Shown here: in pieces, positions 51,201 to 62,900 of the stretch
Numbering within the stretch: position 1 is the stretch's first letter
Layout: each line of letters starts with the position of its first letter
DNA from: Larus michahellis
Taxonomy: Eukaryota; Chordata; Aves; Charadriiformes; Laridae
Direction of reading: 5' to 3'
DNA length: 64,000 nt
Assembly: GCF_964199755.1 (NCBI RefSeq)
Contig: NC_133901.1
Span: 9,067,556-9,131,555, forward strand
Position numbers and translations under genes: made by a program
The notes under the pieces: model-generated
The model's input: only the letters and a program-made list of their open reading frames with translations
The model's database searches: none
Told to the model about the DNA's origin: nothing

Positions 51201-54200
51201 AGAGAAATCTATGTGCACAGTTATCTAACTGGAAGCAGAAATCAAGGGTTTTTCCAGAGGTTCAGCCATGGGTACCATACATAGGGACCAGGTCTGTGTC
51301 AGATGGAGAAACAGTTGCTATGCAGTGCCTTTCTAGACAGCCTACCCTGGAGTGATGTTTGCAGTGCATCTGCTGTTTCATAGTTGCTTTCTTTACCTCT
51401 GCTTCTTAAATCAGATGAGGAGGTGTCTTTTTTGGTTCTTTCATTATAAAAATTCAAGTGATGGTGGCACAAGTATGTCACTGTCCCGTGAAAGGTACTG
51501 TTTAGCCCCTTGTACAATATATTGTTCCATAGACTTGTTGAGATTCCTATCTAGTTTGGCTGAAAGTGTTCAAAGTCCAAAAGAAACAGAGTTTCAAAAC
51601 AAAAAAAACCCAAAACCCACCACAAAACCAAAATACATCAATGCTAATTTGCTTCAATTAATTTTACTTTACGGTGGTCAGTTCTGTTTACCCCTGGTCT
51701 GTCTGTGCGTCTGAAGATGCACAAAAAAGGGAAGAATCTCCTTTTCTGAAGCCCAGGTTCTTGTTGATTTTTGGTTTGGGTAGCATAGAGGTTTAGTCTA
51801 ACCAGACATTTGGTCAAGACTGTGAATGAGGCTTAGGAAGATGACTTCTGCACTGCGCTGGCATCCCTGAGCCGTGATCCATAAGCTGCACCCCAGCGCA
51901 GGGCACAGCAACGCATCTGATGAAGGTCAGTGGTGTATCAGGGGGTTGTGTCCCCTCTGCCCTTCTCTGTGAATGACTGGCTTTGGCAGGCACCACGCTC
52001 TCTGATGGGCAATGCGTTCCTGGAGGTGTTGCCTAATCTCCCTTTCTGTCTTGTGTCCCTGGAGGTGACACAGTAACTGGATTTGGATACCAGTAGGAGC
52101 ACAGCTTAAACTTTCCAGATGAGATATTGTACGTTGTAAAATCATATTTTGTCTTTACAGTACTTTAGAAATCGTATTTCATGAGAATACTAAAGAATGC
52201 AATGGCTTGCCTGAACTTTCAGTTTGTGCTGTTGGCAACTGTGTGCCTATATCAAGCTAATCCATATCCAAATGTTTTAGGGATTGCACTGTGTTGTAGA
52301 CTCCTTCAAGAAAGGAGTTCATTGAAATGAAATGAGAAAGTTATAAAAGTACATTTACTGCTCCCTGAAACAGCACTATTATCACCAAGTTCCTTTGCAT
52401 AAAAAAAAAAAAAAGAAGGCATAAAATGAGGTTTTGTACAATACGTGAGGGATAGTTGAGTAGTAATGAATATCTGACAGCTGGGTTGAATCTCACAGCA
52501 TGTTTCTGTTGATATTAGCAGCAGGGAGGTCCCCTAGGTTTGCAAACATCACTCTATCATATAATTGAAATCTGTCTTTCATTGTCACCTTCACATTTTC
52601 ATAAGTGTGCATTCATGCCCTGATATTTATAATGGAACAAATGAAAACTTTCTCCTTCCATCTGAATTCAAACCTTTTCTTAACTAAGTATTTTATCTTT
52701 ATTGTAGGAAAAAAAATAAAGTCGTTCTTTGTAATTTTCTTAGATCTTTTAAAGCACGGTCAGAGGGCCAAACCTTATCTTCCTGTTCTTTCTGCGGGGA
52801 GTTCTCAGAGTATAACTTGGAGGCAGAATTTGGCTCCTACTCAGTAGTGCCTCTCGGCCAAATATAATGAGGCATTATGATGATTTAAACGTGCTGCTGC
52901 ATAAAACTCTCTTCATTTTAAGGGCTTTTCTCATTAAAGACGCAGTTTTTGGTCATATGGCAGTTGCCGTGATGAGAGCTATCTTGACACCTTCTTCCTT
53001 AAGGGCTGGCAGAAAGGCACTGTCCCAGAGCGGCTGCAGAACTCCACTGCTTGGCAGGTCTCTGTTGCAAGGAAAAGTCCTCATAGACGGTCGAACTTGG
53101 CTCCTGTGCATTGGTTGAGTAGCACAATGCAGCCGTAATTAGGGTCAGTCCTGCTCTCTGTGAGGCTAATGGCAAAGGCAGTTACTGCTGACGGAGGCAG
53201 AGCTGGCCTAGGAGGCAACCTAGCAGGGTATATGGAACAACAGATTTGAGTTTTTTTCAGGTCTCAATTTATTTTTTTTTTCCAGTGCTGCTCCAGAATG
53301 ACCATGTGTTAAGTCTGGTCTGCCTTTCTTTGCACAGTTTTGTTGCTTTCCGAAACATCTGGGTTCCAGTGGTTGCCTGTGATTTCAGATGCTAATTAAA
53401 TATAGTCATATTGCAGGATGATTTTCAAAAACAGTGATGTACTCTAGTTTCAGAGATGTTCAAAACTGAGTGAAGATGAGAGAAAAGAACTGATTAAGGA
53501 GGCTTCAGCAAGAATGTAGTTCTTCAGTTACACATAAACATATCCTACTAGTTTCAAGCGCAGTTATGCATGGGAACTTAACGGACAATATATGTGTGTA
53601 GTCTGTCCACACAATTCCAGGTATACAAATAGTTGCAGAAAACCTTTTCTGACCTTAATGTCAAAACTTAACTGTATGTGCAGATACCCCTGGGATCACT
53701 GAAGCTTGGTGCCATTTTGAGGACAGAAGTTAGCTGTCTTGACAAATTTCAGTTGACCCCCAATGTTCAGAGAAATTGACTGGAGTCTAAGAATCCTAAA
53801 ATAGTTTGGATTGTAAGGGACCTTTAAAGGTCATCTAGTCCAACCTCCCTGCAACGAGCAGGGGCATAAGGAAAGGAAATCTAAATTCCTATTAGAGGAA
53901 AACTGATGTTCAATACTAAAGCTGTTACCCTGTAAGAAAGTCTCCCAGAACTCGTGCGTACTCTTTTCCTCGTTTGACCAGTTTGCCTTTGATTTAGTCC
54001 CAATGGCTTAGCATGAGATCCTGTTCTGGGAACAGAGGAGTTCTTTCTTCACGTGGTCTCTGCCAGCATAAAGATAGGCCAAAACACTTCGGTTTAGATG
54101 AGGGAAGCTGTGATTTGTGCTGGGGAAGACTTACTCATGCTTGAAATTCAGCTTCCCTGAGCCTTGACTCTGCACCTGCACGTTGGGCTGCCTGCCTGGG

Positions 54201-54885
54201 GCTGGACATTGGAGTGGGGCAGGTCGCTGGGATGCAGGACCGAGCAGCAGCAACGTGTGTCTGACTGCAGGGAGCAATACTTACCAGTCAACAGCATGAG
54301 CCGCTGCTCTGAGGTGTTTCCTACACTTTGGGATGAAAATTACCTATTCTGTGTGGATGATGGATACAGCTTCTTCTCTGAGAGCACCAAACACAAAATG
54401 TCTTGTTAGAGATGTTACAGCAATTAACATTTAACTAGTGCACTTAATATGGTTTTTTTTCCTCTTGCATTAGACAAAAATAGGTGTGTTATCAGCATGT
54501 CCTCGTGCAGTACTTTTAAATTTCCTTACTTGCTCTTTCTTTGAAGTCTGCCTTCAGTGGTGTTACCAAAACATAACCTTTCTTGATGTGTGTTTTGCTT
54601 TTTTCCCCTGTTGTTTTGATTTTTGTTTTTCTACTCTGATCAGCATGAGACTTTATTTTAATCATTTTTTTCAGCTGCTTATTTTTCAGTGGTTTTTAAT
54701 GTTTTTACAGAATTACAATCGACCTCCAGTAATGGCCTTAGCTGTCCCAGTGGCGGTGAAATTTCTTCAGAGGGGCAATAAGGAACTGTGCAGAAATATG
54801 TCAAGTTATCTGTCCTTGGCTGCAATCGCTAAAGCGGATCTGCTGGCTGATCACACAGACACCATTGTCAAAAGTGTCCTTCAAG
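48140..54885 (+). CDS. VEPH1: VEPH1 (Melted homologue), N-terminal 176 residues; 3' part beyond window
   Basis: Three coding exons at 48140-48277, 50282-50497 and 54711-54885 join in phases 0, 0 and 1. They give 176 residues that match the start of the roughly 830-residue vertebrate VEPH1 throughout. Recognisable segments are [55 protein letters not shown] and [22 protein letters not shown]1 is the vertebrate homologue of Drosophila Melted. It is a membrane-associated adaptor with an N-terminal helical, armadillo-like region and a C-terminal PH domain, and is linked to FOXO/TOR, TGF-beta and Hippo signalling. Only the helical N-terminus is in view; the PH domain lies beyond 64000. No exon 5 was found between 54886 and 64000. 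PTX3 lies on the opposite strand inside this intron. Confidence 0.95.
48278..50281 (+). other. VEPH1: VEPH1 intron between coding exons 1 and 2
   Basis: A 2,004-bp GT-AG intron. No nested gene or named repeat seen. Confidence 0.85.
50282..50497 (+). CDS. VEPH1: VEPH1 second coding exon
   Basis: 72 codons from DYQTNDNDQ to SCILQ. The acceptor follows GTTTGAACCAG and the donor is GTAAGA. Phase 0 at both ends. Strongly conserved sequence. Confidence 0.96.
50498..54710 (+). other. VEPH1: VEPH1 intron between coding exons 2 and 3
   Basis: A 4,213-bp GT-AG intron containing an A/C-rich patch (51596-51635) and a short CR1 fragment (53794-53868). No other gene recognised. Confidence 0.85.
53794..53868 (-). 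mobile_element. Short CR1 LINE fragment, antisense
   Basis: The plus strand reads AATCCTAAAATAGTTTGGAT, then AAGGGACCTTTAAAGGTCATC, then TAGTCCAACCTCCCTGC. This is the reverse complement of a CR1 3' end, only about 75 bp long. Confidence 0.88.
54711..54885 (+). CDS. VEPH1: VEPH1 third coding exon
   Basis: 175 bp from [13 protein letters not shown] to SVLQ plus one base, ending in phase 1 at CAAG|GTACG. The acceptor is TGTTTTTACAG. It encodes the [21 protein letters not shown] segment typical of VEPH1. Confidence 0.96.
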
Positions 54886-57800
54886 GTACGAACCCACTGA
54901 GGTTTTGGATTTAGTCCTGCATTGTGCCCACCGTTAGATTAGTTAGGCTGTATTAGACATATATACAAACAATCACATTATACGTAAAAACAAGTATGAT
55001 GCATCTATGTATAAAGCATACATGTGGACGTATCTATAAACATGTGATTAAAACATGTTTGACACAATCTAGTAACAGACTACATCAAGACAGACCTTTC
55101 AAGAGTATGCGAATTTACTGAACTTTGTTGACTATGGAAGTTTCATTATAGATTGGGTGACCCATAGGGCAGGAAATACGTCTGTACTAGTTAGTATACC
55201 ATACTGATGGACTTCAAATTCTAAGCCATGACATGAGACACTAGTTACTGGGCTCTTATCCGTTCTATTAGTGTCATTGGCAACACCCCAAGATACAAAT
55301 GGGGATGAAATTAATCCCATTCTGTGTCAAAATAGTCAGATGTAAAATATAAAAGCTTTGTAGTGGTTCTTTAATTTTGCCTGTATTATTAGCTTTACAT
55401 AGAATATTGTTGCTAAACTGTGTTCGTTTTGCTTTTGTGGTTTAAAAAAGCCAAAATTATTCATATCTCTACAAAAGGAAGTCCAACTTAGTTGAAGTAG
55501 TAAAGCTCACAGTACTTGTTGCAATACAGTGCTACTGCAGTAGTACAACCACTATTTTGGTTTTTGGTTTTTTGTTTTTCGTTTTGTTTTTTTTTTTTCA
55601 AGTACGAGTAATAGCAATAAGTAGCAATAGCTGTATAATTATTCCAAGAACATTGTTATGAAGATGTTAAGGCCACAAATTATATGTGTGCATTCTGTAT
55701 TTATTAAAAAATATAAGTGGAGTGTAGTTATTTTTAGGGGGAAGAAGAGCTAAGCTAGAAACTAACTTTGTTGTTAAGACGTTATGGTAAGAGTTTGCAT
55801 ATTACTGTCTGCTTTGTTTAAAGACAAATGTGTGATAAATATCATAAATGATAAATATTTATGAGCTATGTGGTAACACTAATTGAGTAGAGTCCAAGAA
55901 CAGAACATTGCTAACAACTTACATAGCCACATGGATAATTCTTTTAAGACTTGTGACATTAGTATTTATGAGTTATGGTTGCGCTTTACCACTTGTAATG
56001 CGGTGCTATTAATAGAAATAAATGAAGTGAAACAGGTTTTTTGGTATAGTCATAGGGTTAGGAAAAATGGTTAACTCCCACAATTGAAGGTTTCATTGTG
56101 ACTGTTTCTGCTCGTTTTTGTGTATTTATGTTATTCTACCAGCAGATGTTGCTGTGGACATCAGGTTTGGAAATTCCAGAGTGGAAGAGGGCACTCTGAA
56201 TAGGCAAAGTGCTTTGTTTTGAGTAGTGGCTTAATTGCACTGTATATAATTTGTATTTCAGGCATGAAAATGTTGGTTTGCAGCAGGCTAAGAACTGCGC
56301 TTAAAGACTGAGTGTTTGCTGAAGGGAGAAGGGAAGCAAGAGGATAAGCTGCTAAGGATGGATTTACAAAGCAGTGCGGAGACAAAGGGCCTTGTTCTGG
56401 TGCTGCACAGACAGGGCTCAGCCTCATGGCACCACTGAGACTGATAGTAGACTTTGGCCCGTTGCCTGCCAGTGTTTGAGAGCTAACTGGGTTTTTTGAT
56501 TACTTGGGGCAACTGTTTGGCTGCATGATCAGTTCCTTATCTTATTAGCTAAAAAAGAGCTCTTTAGAAGGAGTGTTTAACTACTTTGTTCCAGTTAGTA
56601 TGAACTCAGCTTCTAAACATGCAAATGTCAGCCTGTGTTGCTGACAGGCCCTGTGCTGACACCTTCCATCAGCATAAGGGATCAGGCAGATTTATTCCCA
56701 TTTCCAGGGGAAAGCAGCAAAACTATCCTGCAGTCGTTGATGGCTGCTCCACCTTCCAGAGATGCTCAGGCAAGGCATGTGTGTCTTCCATTCAGCAAAG
56801 ACTTGTCAGAGAGCAGAACTGGGCTTGGCAACATACTCCAGGTATGCATGTCTTGCACTTGCTGCTTCATTTCTACATTTGCAGTGCAAGAGCAGTGGCT
56901 TTTCCATATTTGGAGGCCAAACTCCCCCAAAATACTATTTACTTGGTGTTTTCCAAACAGGAGAAGTAGCTGTTGACAAAGAAAAATATAGTTATGCTAG
57001 CAAGGGAAGAGAGAAGCATGCTGATGGGAAGTGACTTGTGATGCTGGGCAGGAGGGGACTAGACTGTGGGAAAGCTTTGCTAGGCCACAGAGGTGATAAA
57101 AGAAGAGCAAACCAATTGGAAAGAGTAGAGTTTTCCAGCTGAGTCAGTGAGAATGAAAGGACTGGCTTTGCATTTGGTTATCTGCCAAACCAGAACAGAG
57201 ATAGGAAAAGGCTATTTCCAAGACAAAGTATTTCAGGTATGAGGTACAGTAAGAACAGCAGCCAGAAAGGACTTGTGGTAATCTTTTTGAGGATTTTTCT
57301 TTTTCTGCTGCATTTCACAGACATTTGTTTTCGTTTAATGGAGGGCACTGTATGGAAAGAGGATTTGAGAATGTTTTTGCCCTTGCACAATGTTGGGGCC
57401 TCAAGTGTTTTTCTTAACTGAAGGTCTGCTGTTTGGCTGACAGCAGATGAGCAGAGGTAATCTTTCATTGTTCCGTAGTTACGGTTACTTGCACCTATTA
57501 TTTAGTAAGGGATTTTTGTCATACTTACTACTAAGCATTTATAATTTAGATGCATTTTTATGGCAGGGTAATAGGAAAAATTCTAGCAATTGGAGCAGTT
57601 ATTTTTACCTTAAATGAACCATGTTGCCTAAACTTTGGAGCAGATCGTATAACTTTAGGTATGAAGCACAACCCCCTTGAATGGCGCAGTAAAGTGGAAA
57701 TTACCTTGTCATAGCTTTTTCTTACTACTTTTGTATCATGGAAGGAAGGATCTGGTAACTGCATTGTATTCAGGAATACGTATAGCAGCAACATGTCAAG

Positions 57801-58663
57801 AAACTTTTTGAAGTGCAGTCTTAGGACATCTGTAGAGAATGAGAAAGAGAAGCACGTGAATAGAGCAGAAGTGGGCTGCTTCCAGTGGAAATAACAATTG
57901 TTTTAAGTAAGACATTCTCCATGATAACTTGTTCAGAGGCTTCAACAAGTAGTGAATAATCATTCTTGTCATAAATGGTTACATATCCAGAGAATAACTA
58001 TTCATCATTGTCTACTTCTGCTCTGTTTTCTACACACAAATCACCACCTGTGTCTTGGCTCTCTGCATCTGCTTCTTATGCACTGTGTCCAGCCCTATGA
58101 GTTTTTTTGGATTTTGGATAAGCTTGCGAATGTGAGAGAACAAAGCCGCTGCCATCAGTTTTGCCTTGTACGAACCTCCTGTTAGCATCAAACAGTTGGT
58201 TACTTTGGATATCTAAATGTATCTTAAAACCAAGTACATCCTTCTCAGGTGGACAGGATTATGCGTGGGGTACTGATTAATTTTTATTTGAGGATATCTC
58301 AAAACCAATCCTTCTTTCAGCCTCCATGCTAGCACAGCCTCAGGTCACAACGTGTGTCAGCACGTCAAAGCATCTCTTCTCTACAGTCAACCATGTTCGT
58401 GTGGCAAAACTCCTACACTGGCAGATCCTTGCACATGGCACCAGTCACAAGAGGGATTGGTATCATGACGGGCCTCTAAAGCCATCTCTGGCTAATGCTT
58501 GGATTTCAGTCCTCTGAGGGTCTCTGTATGAGATGTTGATATTTATGTTCTTTTCCTATGAGCAGCTAAAATTATGCGGTTTAAAACATGGAAAAATTCC
58601 CAATTGGTACGTACTTTCAGAGTTTCATGAGAAGTGTGGAAAGTTTCAGTTTAGTAAAGTATC
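54886..58663 (+). other. VEPH1: VEPH1 intron 5' of nested PTX3
   Basis: About 3.8 kb with no further VEPH1 exon. A T/G low-complexity patch lies near 55557-55600. The open frames near 56619-57034 (+) show no protein-family features. Confidence 0.7.
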
Positions 58664-58669
58664 TTTATT
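58664..58669 (-). promoter_or_regulatory. PTX3: Candidate PTX3 poly(A) signal
   Basis: AATAAA on the minus strand, about 690 bases past the PTX3 stop. It would give a 3' UTR of roughly 0.7 kb. Other variant signals may lie nearby. Confidence 0.45.
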
Positions 58670-59353
58670 TACAGAACAACTTTACAAAAATAATTTCAAT
58701 AAAATTAATACAAAGTCAATGTACAATATAATACAGCTGCATCTTCTCCAAATGTAACATCAGATTATGATGGGGAATATTACTTTTATATGTTAGGTCA
58801 ATCCGTGGCATAAATAATGTTTAAACAAGGAGCTAGTTTTGTTATAGTCTACAAATTACTAACAACGATTAATAAACAACACATTTCTTGGCTTATGTGG
58901 TTCCTCTGTAAAATTCACATCAGCGCTATAAAAACCAATGACTGGAGGAACCGGAAAGATGCGCAGCCTCGTGTCTGTTCTGCAGAGACTGGTCAGCTGG
59001 ATACCCAATGTGTTTGTTTCAGCAGGGATGCCAGGAGCACCGTTCAGCTCAAAAATGTCCACAGTGGCACTCATACATCAAAAAACACTACGCTAGAGAG
59101 ACAGCAGTCGCCTGACCTCAGGAACAGCTTTTTCAATGTCATGCCTTGATGTGTGTTTTTTTCAGTGTTTTGCCAAAACAGCAGGCAGAGATCAAATCCC
59201 ATTTCCACAGTACCTCATTTTGTAAACTTGCAATGCTAATCTTCCTTGGGATTTCAAGAGACACAGGCTCCTACGGCTCCGTTTACTTGTACGTATTGTC
59301 ATTCAGCTTTTCATGAAATACGTTCGCTGCTTCAGAAACTGCCTTGCCAGAAT

Positions 59354-59967
59354 TTAAGAAACGTACTGGGCTCCTCCGTACGGCAAAACTTCTGTGACTC
59401 CCCACCCAATGATGTTGCCCCTGATGCTGCACGCATCTTCTCCGCTTTGCGCTGCAATCTCTTTGGCGCTGAGCACTCTGTCCCACATGTTAAAGCCAGT
59501 TAATTTTCCGGAGAAGGCTAAAGCTTCATCAAATCCACCTCCAATGCAGCAGCCATTCTTTTCTTGACCGATCTGCAAAATCCCTCCATCTGGAATGGTA
59601 TGAGCGTTGGCGATGTCCAAGGCAGTGGCTGTGAGCTCTCCCTTCACCCACAGAGATGCGGATCCATTCTCTGAGCTCCAGGCACCGCAGAGATGTATCC
59701 ACTTCCCAGGAACAACTACATTTTTAGCAGCTAACTTGCGCTGGTCACCGCCAACAACAAGTACTACAGACTCCCGGCTGAGATAAAGCTGGATTTCATA
59801 TGGATTGAACTTGGTTCCATAGGAGAAGACAATAGTTTTGTCCAAAGCCTCAGTCACCTTGATCCAGATACAAGCAGTAAAGGAGTGAAGGGTCATTCCA
59901 GCAGTTGGGTGAACGCTCCCAAATATCTTTTTTGAACGCATAGGGAATAGAATTGCTGTTTCACACC
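59354..59967 (-). CDS. PTX3: PTX3 exon 3 (pentraxin domain)
   Basis: 614 bp encoding the C-terminal 204 residues and the stop. The acceptor is AACTTTTTCAG. The domain runs from [20 protein letters not shown] to GGAQYVS. The signature normally H-x-C-x-[ST]-W-x-[ST] reads HLCGAWSS at 59672-59695. Confidence 0.97.
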
Positions 59968-62900
59968 CTGAAAAAGTTAGAAAGATTGTTAGGTAAATAA
60001 AAACTGGTCTATTTGTACATTAGGACCAGGTAGGTCCCCTGACATAAGCTCACTACTGGGCTCCTCAACGGGATCTGAGAGCTCAGCTCATCCTGTGGGA
60101 TGTAGGATGCTTTGAAGAAGCTGTCAAATCTGATGGATGAATTTGCCTAACACTATGGCAATGGGTTTAGGGGCTAATCAGGCTGCAGGCACAAGGTTTG
60201 TCTCTTCCCTCGCCGCAAAAGTAGCGTATTGTATAGTCCTGTGCTGTGCAAAGTGACGTTGAGGCTTAATGCTGCCCATCTGCCCTGGTGCTTGCCTTGG
60301 GAAGTTGGGCTTCCCCAAGGGTCTATGCGGGGCAGGTGCCTTCTGCTCTGATGTGCCTCCCAGGAGAGCTTTTCTTTTGCTGGGTCACCTAGAGAAATTA
60401 GCACTTTACATTAGGTAATTGTGTGGGGTTAGTCCTCTCTCTGTTTCATTGAGGTCTTGTTTTAGCCTCCATGGTTTTTTTTTCAGTATGGGGTGATGCA
60501 AACAGCAATGTTATGGTGAGGGGATGGGTTCAGTGATCTATCAAATGGCAGCTTTAGATTCTGTGCCATTCCAGGGGTAGTAGTGTCAGGCTGCCGCTGG
60601 GGAAACAGAGCCGCAGGGTAGCTGTGTCACCAGCAGTTACGCAGTGTCCTGCAGTTGTCCCATGGGTAACTGGGCAGTGGAGGAGAAGGGGACAGGGGCT
60701 ACTGAAAAGCAGGGGCAGGGAGCATTGGCAGAAGCTTGCTGAGATGTGTTTGTTTATTTTAATGACTCCTTTTCCTGACCCTGCCTTTAGGGGTCTTGGT
60801 CAGTAACTTCCGTGTGCACTGGTTAAACATGGGAAATGTGTAAGATGAGTGACATTTTAAAAACAGTTCATCTCTCATCTCCAATTAATCAACATGTTGA
60901 TAATAGAAATCAGTTTAGTTAAAAGCACTAGCAGCAATTTATGAAACTCAGAAAAGTAACTGATGATCACTAAACCCAAGCCATTTTTGGTATTCTATGT
61001 GCTGTTCCCTAGGCATATATAACTTAATATTCTAAGCAACATAGAGGAAAAAGCAGCCCCCTTCTACAATTAAGCTGGTTCATTTCCTGTTTAAACAAGC
61101 TAGAGGATCTAAAATGTCTAAAACGTGTGCGGAAATTTCTGCTTCAGTGAATGAAGGACTCTTTGTGTCCTCCAGGACTGTGGTGCTGTGTTATTTCACA
61201 GGCTGCTTCCTTTCAACTTTGAGCAGATTTTACATTTCTTCATTGGCCCTTTTGAGGAGGGGCAGGAGCAGTGAGCAACTGCTGGGGGTACTCCTTAAAA
61301 TGCTACTTAGGAACGCTATATTGTGAAAAAGCTTTTAATTAGCAAGCTTTCAGGCTTTATTATCAAGGCCTAAGCAAAATTAAAAACAGCCTCACTGAAG
61401 AACAAAAAGTGTGATTAGAAAATCCCTCAAGAGTATGGCTGGCAGTAACTCAAGATGTGAGAAATTAAAGTCTGTTGCTAAAAATTCCCTTGAAAAAAGA
61501 TTTCCAGAGAGAGACTCTGGAAGTACTTAAAATGTATCTTTTAAATTAAAAAATAAGAACACTTTATATAAAACCATGTGGGAACCTGTGGAAATAATCC
61601 GGATTTCCACTGATGAGACTGAGATCATTAATGTTGATCAAGTTTTTTACTCTCACCTAGTGCAGAGGAATGGGCTGAGAGGCTGGCCATGTTACACGAG
61701 CAAGATAAAGTATGAGATCATGCTTTCTGGAAGGCAAGGTTCACACGTTCGGGGAAAAAAGGAATATACTGTAAGATCTACTCCCAGTACACAAAGATTA
61801 CTAAAGTGTTGTGATAAATGAAGGAGTAAAAGCAATGTATTTATAAAGCTGAATCCATGCCCTACGTGAAAGGATAGGGTCATGTTAGATTGTGAAACGC
61901 TTTGGTGTAAACTGTTGTTATGCTGTGTTTGTGTCGTAATAGGCTTCGGTAAGTTGTAGCCTTTGCTTTGGCAGTTACAAGAAGCGCTCCCCTTGCTCAC
62001 TGGTGCAAGGGCTCATGCCAGTGGTGCTGCTAAGGGTCACAGACAAGGCTGGTCTAACCACTTATTTGCGCGCAGCCATGGGATTCTGTGCGTGTAGATT
62101 TCTGTTGGGTTTTTAAGCTGCAGTAACTTATATTTGTGGAAAATATGGTCATTAAAGACATGTCAATATTTATAAGACACTCAGTGATAGCTATCTGGTA
62201 GGCAGCGTTATGTTCCACATAGCTACGTTGTGCATGTAGCAATTTTGCACCCACATTTTAAATAGATGGTGGTCTGTTCTGCCATACCCAAGTTGCTGTA
62301 GCTGCTTTTTGGGTGTCACATTATAGTGCACAGAAGAACTGTCATGAAATTTAGAATCATAGAATCGTTTTGGTTGGAAGAGACCTTCAAGATCATCCAG
62401 TCCAACCATTAACCTAACACTGCCAAGTCCACCACTAAACCGTGTCCTGCAGCACCACATCCACACATCTTTTAAATACTTCCAGGGATGACGACTCCAC
62501 CACTTCCCTGGGCAGCCTGTTCCAATGTTTGATAACCCTTTCGGTAAAGAAATTTTTCCTCATATCCAATCTAAACCCCCCTTGGCAAAACTTGAGGCCA
62601 TTTCCTCTTATCCTGAAATTTGTTCCTTCTTGCCCTTAAATTTGAGTTATGAGCTCATCTTTCTACGGCCACCTTGCTTGCTGACCAATGCAAACATTTT
62701 GGAAAGGAAAATAAAAACCCCAACAATACCACAGAGTTACAAATTTTTCCATGCTTCAGGAAATACTCTGTCCTGACAGTTACACGCAGTGGATGTGCCC
62801 TCCCTGCTGCAGGAAGCGTGCTTAGCCTGTTGACATCAACGGCGTGTCCTCAGATCTAGCTCTGCTCTTGGGCAGTTGGAGTTGGTAAGAAGACGACAGC

